Positions 6,305 to 7,215 of a stretch of DNA of 7,215 nucleotides are shown piece after piece; position 1 is the first letter of the stretch; every line of letters begins with the position of its first letter. Position numbers and translations under genes: made by a program. This DNA comes from Chloroflexota bacterium. Its GTDB lineage: Bacteria > Chloroflexota > Anaerolineae > 4572-78 > J111. The notes under the pieces were generated by a model. It saw only the letters and a program-made list of their open reading frames with translations. It was not told the origin of the DNA and did not search any database. The stretch is from assembly GCA_003695455.1 (NCBI GenBank), contig RFJF01000731.1:1-7215 (forward strand), given 5' to 3'.

Positions 6305-7215
6305 ATGAAACCACCCATTCCGTTTTCTGTCTGGCGCGTGCTCTGGCCGGTTGGCCTGGGTACGGCGCTGTCGCTGATTGGCGACACATCGCTGTACGCG
6401 GTGCTGCCAACCCACGCCGCCGATGCGGCGGTGCCGGTAGCCGCCATTGGTATTTTGCTGTCGGCTAACCGGTTTATCCGGCTGGCGCTGAACGGGCCGG
6501 TTGGAGCACTGTACGACCGCCTGCCGCGCCGCCGCTTGTTTGTGCCGTCGCTCTTTTTGGGCGCGTTGTCCACCGCCATTTACGCGCTGACGCTGGGTTT
6601 CTGGCCGTTATTGCTGGGGCGATTGTTGTGGGGCATGGCCTGGGTGGGCATCTGGGTGGGCGGGAACACAATTATTCTGGACATCAGCCACCCCGGAAAT
6701 CGGGGGCAGCGGGTAGGGGTGTACCAGTTATTTTTCTTTTTGGGCGCGTCCGGGGGGGCGGTGTTGGGCGGCCTGCTCACCGATATTCTGGGCTACCATT
6801 CGGCCATGGGCGCGGGCGCAACCCTGACGCTGCTGGGCGCGCTGGTTGCGCTGCTGTTTCTGCCGGAAACCCGCGGCCTGCGAACAGCAACCGGGCCGCA
6901 CCAGCCGGCTACCTCCGGCACCGATTCACGCTCCCACCGGGGCCAACTGGCGTCGGCATTTGGCTTGCTGGGGGTCAACCGGCTGGTCATGGCCGGAATT
7001 CTGCTGCCCACGCTGGGCCTCTTTTTGAGCCGTCAATTCGGCCAAAGCACATCGGTTTCCGGGCTGACGGTGGGCGTGGCTTCGCTGACAGGCGTGGCGC
7101 TGGGCGCAAATGGTCTCATTTCGATGGGTTCAACCGCGTTGTTTGGCGGCTGGTCAGACCGGGCCAACAGCCGGTGGGGTGTGGCCGCCGCCGGATTGCT
7201 GCCCGGATTTGCCGG
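6305..7215 (+). CDS. MFS transporter, truncated by the window end
   Basis: Integral membrane major facilitator superfamily protein. The reading frame is open from ATG 6305 to the last base, giving 303 codons, with no stop reached. The N-terminal half is complete: about six hydrophobic segments. The motif-A loop is GPVGALYDRLPRRR (64-77), and PETR (187-190) closes the sixth segment. A hydrophilic, His/Thr/Ser-rich linker (about 191-213) separates the halves, and the second half begins with a degenerate motif A, GGWSDR (281-286). D27 and R57 in or near helices 1 and 2 are charged positions that could take part in transport. Family members export drugs or move sugars and other small solutes; the substrate cannot be told from this half. 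It is transcribed divergently from the ABC operon across shared repeats and may be co-regulated with it. Confidence 0.88.
   Translation, partial: MKPPIPFSVWRVLWPVGLGTALSLIGDTSLYAVLPTHAADAAVPVAAIGILLSANRFIRLALNGPVGALYDRLPRRRLFVPSLFLGALSTAIYALTLGFWPLLLGRLLWGMAWVGIWVGGNTIILDISHPGNRGQRVGVYQLFFFLGASGGAVLGGLLTDILGYHSAMGAGATLTLLGALVALLFLPETRGLRTATGPHQPATSGTDSRSHRGQLASAFGLLGVNRLVMAGILLPTLGLFLSRQFGQSTSVSGLTVGVASLTGVALGANGLISMGSTALFGGWSDRANSRWGVAAAGLLPGFA

Overview
This window appears to come from a GC-rich bacterium. I suspect Chloroflexota (an Anaerolineae-like lineage): the solute-binding protein carries an N-terminal LysM-like module of a kind I associate with that phylum, it lacks a lipobox, and the intergenic DNA contains short heptamer repeats. 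This placement rests on recall and style, not on a search.

Layout: four genes on the minus strand form one tight operon, read from right to left. They are a secreted LysM-fused substrate-binding protein (5914-4610), a fused two-domain permease (4564-2132), a PotA/FbpC-type ATPase (2117-1035) and a PfkB-family kinase (1034-138). Gaps are 45 bp (with a hairpin), 14 bp and 0 bp. A 390-bp divergent intergenic region (5915-6304) separates the operon from a plus-strand MFS transporter (6305 to the window end, truncated). That region holds a good sigma70-type promoter for the operon, a direct-repeat block that looks like an operator, a long operon leader with two inverted repeats, and a -10 box for the MFS gene. 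Bases 1-137, beyond the operon, contain no gene. They hold three short-unit tandem repeat blocks, the last of which runs into the kinase stop codon.

How the genes may work together: the transporter belongs to the FbpABC/AfuABC branch that is routinely annotated as ferric iron uptake. The binding protein has no adjacent tyrosine pair as in classical ferric-binding proteins. It does carry a His-Asp pair followed 24 residues later by a Glu, which matches my recollection of the sugar-phosphate binding residues of AfuA. The kinase gene abuts the ATPase gene with no spacing. I therefore infer uptake of a sugar, polyol or sugar-phosphate followed by cytoplasmic phosphorylation, rather than iron uptake.

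The less ordinary elements are the LysM fusion on the binding protein, a membrane-segment-rich insertion of about 180 residues inside the second permease domain, competing hairpins at the binding protein/permease junction, and the repeat arrays at both ends of the operon.
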